This document shows positions 56,858 through 57,048 of a stretch of DNA of 57,048 nt, in pieces (position 1 is the first letter of the stretch; every line of letters starts with the position of its first letter). Source of the stretch: Prochlorococcus sp. HOT208_60m_808M21. Lineage in GTDB: Bacteria; Cyanobacteriota; Cyanobacteriia; PCC-6307; Cyanobiaceae. Location: assembly GCA_002026005.1 (NCBI GenBank), contig MWOX01000151.1, positions 1 to 57,048 on the forward strand. Direction: 5' to 3'. The notes under the pieces were generated by a model. That model did not search any database, was not told where the DNA came from, and was given only the letters and a program-made list of their open reading frames with translations. Position numbers and translations under genes: made by a program.

Positions 56858-57048
56858 TTATTTTTGAATTGCATATTGCCATTCTTTATTTTGAGATAAA
56901 CTTTTCTCTCTAAATAACTGTAATTTCCTACTATTTATTTTTATAACTATCCCATTAGTTGGATATTTCGCAAATATTTTTCTCTCTAACCAATTTTTTT
57001 TATATATTTGGATTTCGCTTGGATGATTTGTGAAGTAACTTTCAGGGG
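56858..57048 (-). CDS. 3' end of an unidentified gene, cut by window edge
   Basis: Minus-strand frame entering from the right edge and ending at TAA 56858-56860; 62 residues visible, including ESYFTNHPSEIQIYKKNWLE, KYPTNGIVIKINSRKLQLFR and KEWQYAIQK. Beta-rich and basic. Family not recognised from this fragment. Confidence 0.5.
   Translation of the reverse strand, partial: PESYFTNHPSEIQIYKKNWLERKIFAKYPTNGIVIKINSRKLQLFREKSLSQNKEWQYAIQK

Noticed and set aside
1-57048. tRNA, rRNA, tmRNA and CRISPR array
   Set aside because: No cloverleaf with a T-arm and acceptor stem, no rRNA signature and no spaced identical repeats were seen; GGTTCGAAT at 7909-7917 is part of an 11-bp direct pair, not a tRNA T-arm.

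Overview
The window looks like a high-light-adapted Prochlorococcus or a very close marine picocyanobacterium. It is extremely AT-rich by eye, with short intergenic spaces. It carries cyanobacterial-only families (RpoZ of cyanobacterial type, DUF1818, DUF2811, DUF938, DUF1643, DUF4278), several high-light-inducible proteins (hli), two membrane desaturases, and dozens of 30-60 residue proteins of the sort found in Prochlorococcus genomic islands.

Layout. 1-5 kb is core: an Hsp70-like gene running off the left edge, rpoZ, DUF1818, DUF2811, an EVE-domain gene, and a coupled trio (CobW-like P-loop protein plus two metallophosphoesterases). 5-18 kb is an accessory island of small genes, repeat proteins, a DsrE protein, a cupin, a dienelactone hydrolase, duplicated leader RNAs and repeats. 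18.1-24.1 kb is a nitrogen-scavenging cluster: a guanidine-hydrolase-like ureohydrolase (gdmH), its HypA/HypB-like nickel accessory pair, an ABC importer (binding protein, permease, ATPase) and a Rieske oxygenase. 24.2-37 kb mixes a lipoprotein, a LOG-family protein, a GT39 glycosyltransferase, an LptF/G-like permease and a second set of island repeats (30-31 kb). 37-49 kb has three hli genes, two desaturases, DUF805, an EamA transporter and many microproteins. 49-57 kb is mostly core: a HI0933-type flavoprotein, GAF protein, DUF2214, DUF1643, pirin, murD and an SDR enzyme.

How it works together. The clearest functional unit is the guanidine cluster. Imported substrate would be hydrolysed to urea and ammonia by a nickel enzyme loaded by the HypA/B pair. 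A perfect NtcA-type site lies before the binding-protein gene, and a terminator-like hairpin lies at the start of the permease gene. The Rieske oxygenase is the unexplained partner; it may convert a substituted guanidine.

The most unusual sequence structure is repetitive. (1) Displaced copies of the 5' end of the EVE gene with its leader occur near 5.0, 8.0, 11.8 and 13.7 kb, most of them associated with paired 8-mers at exact 11-bp spacing whose sequence changes from pair to pair. This looks like a stack of attachment sites. (2) Eight hairpins with a shared 20-odd-base tail all face one way, and most sit directly before a start codon. (3) A covarying leader RNA precedes two DUF4278 micro-ORFs. 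(4) A ~300-bp element with terminator and anti-terminator arms is present twice.

Quality warning: at least seven genes need removal of one base in an A/T run to be intact. All are +1, which suggests sequencing or assembly error more than biology. All family names come from my reading of motifs; no database search was run.
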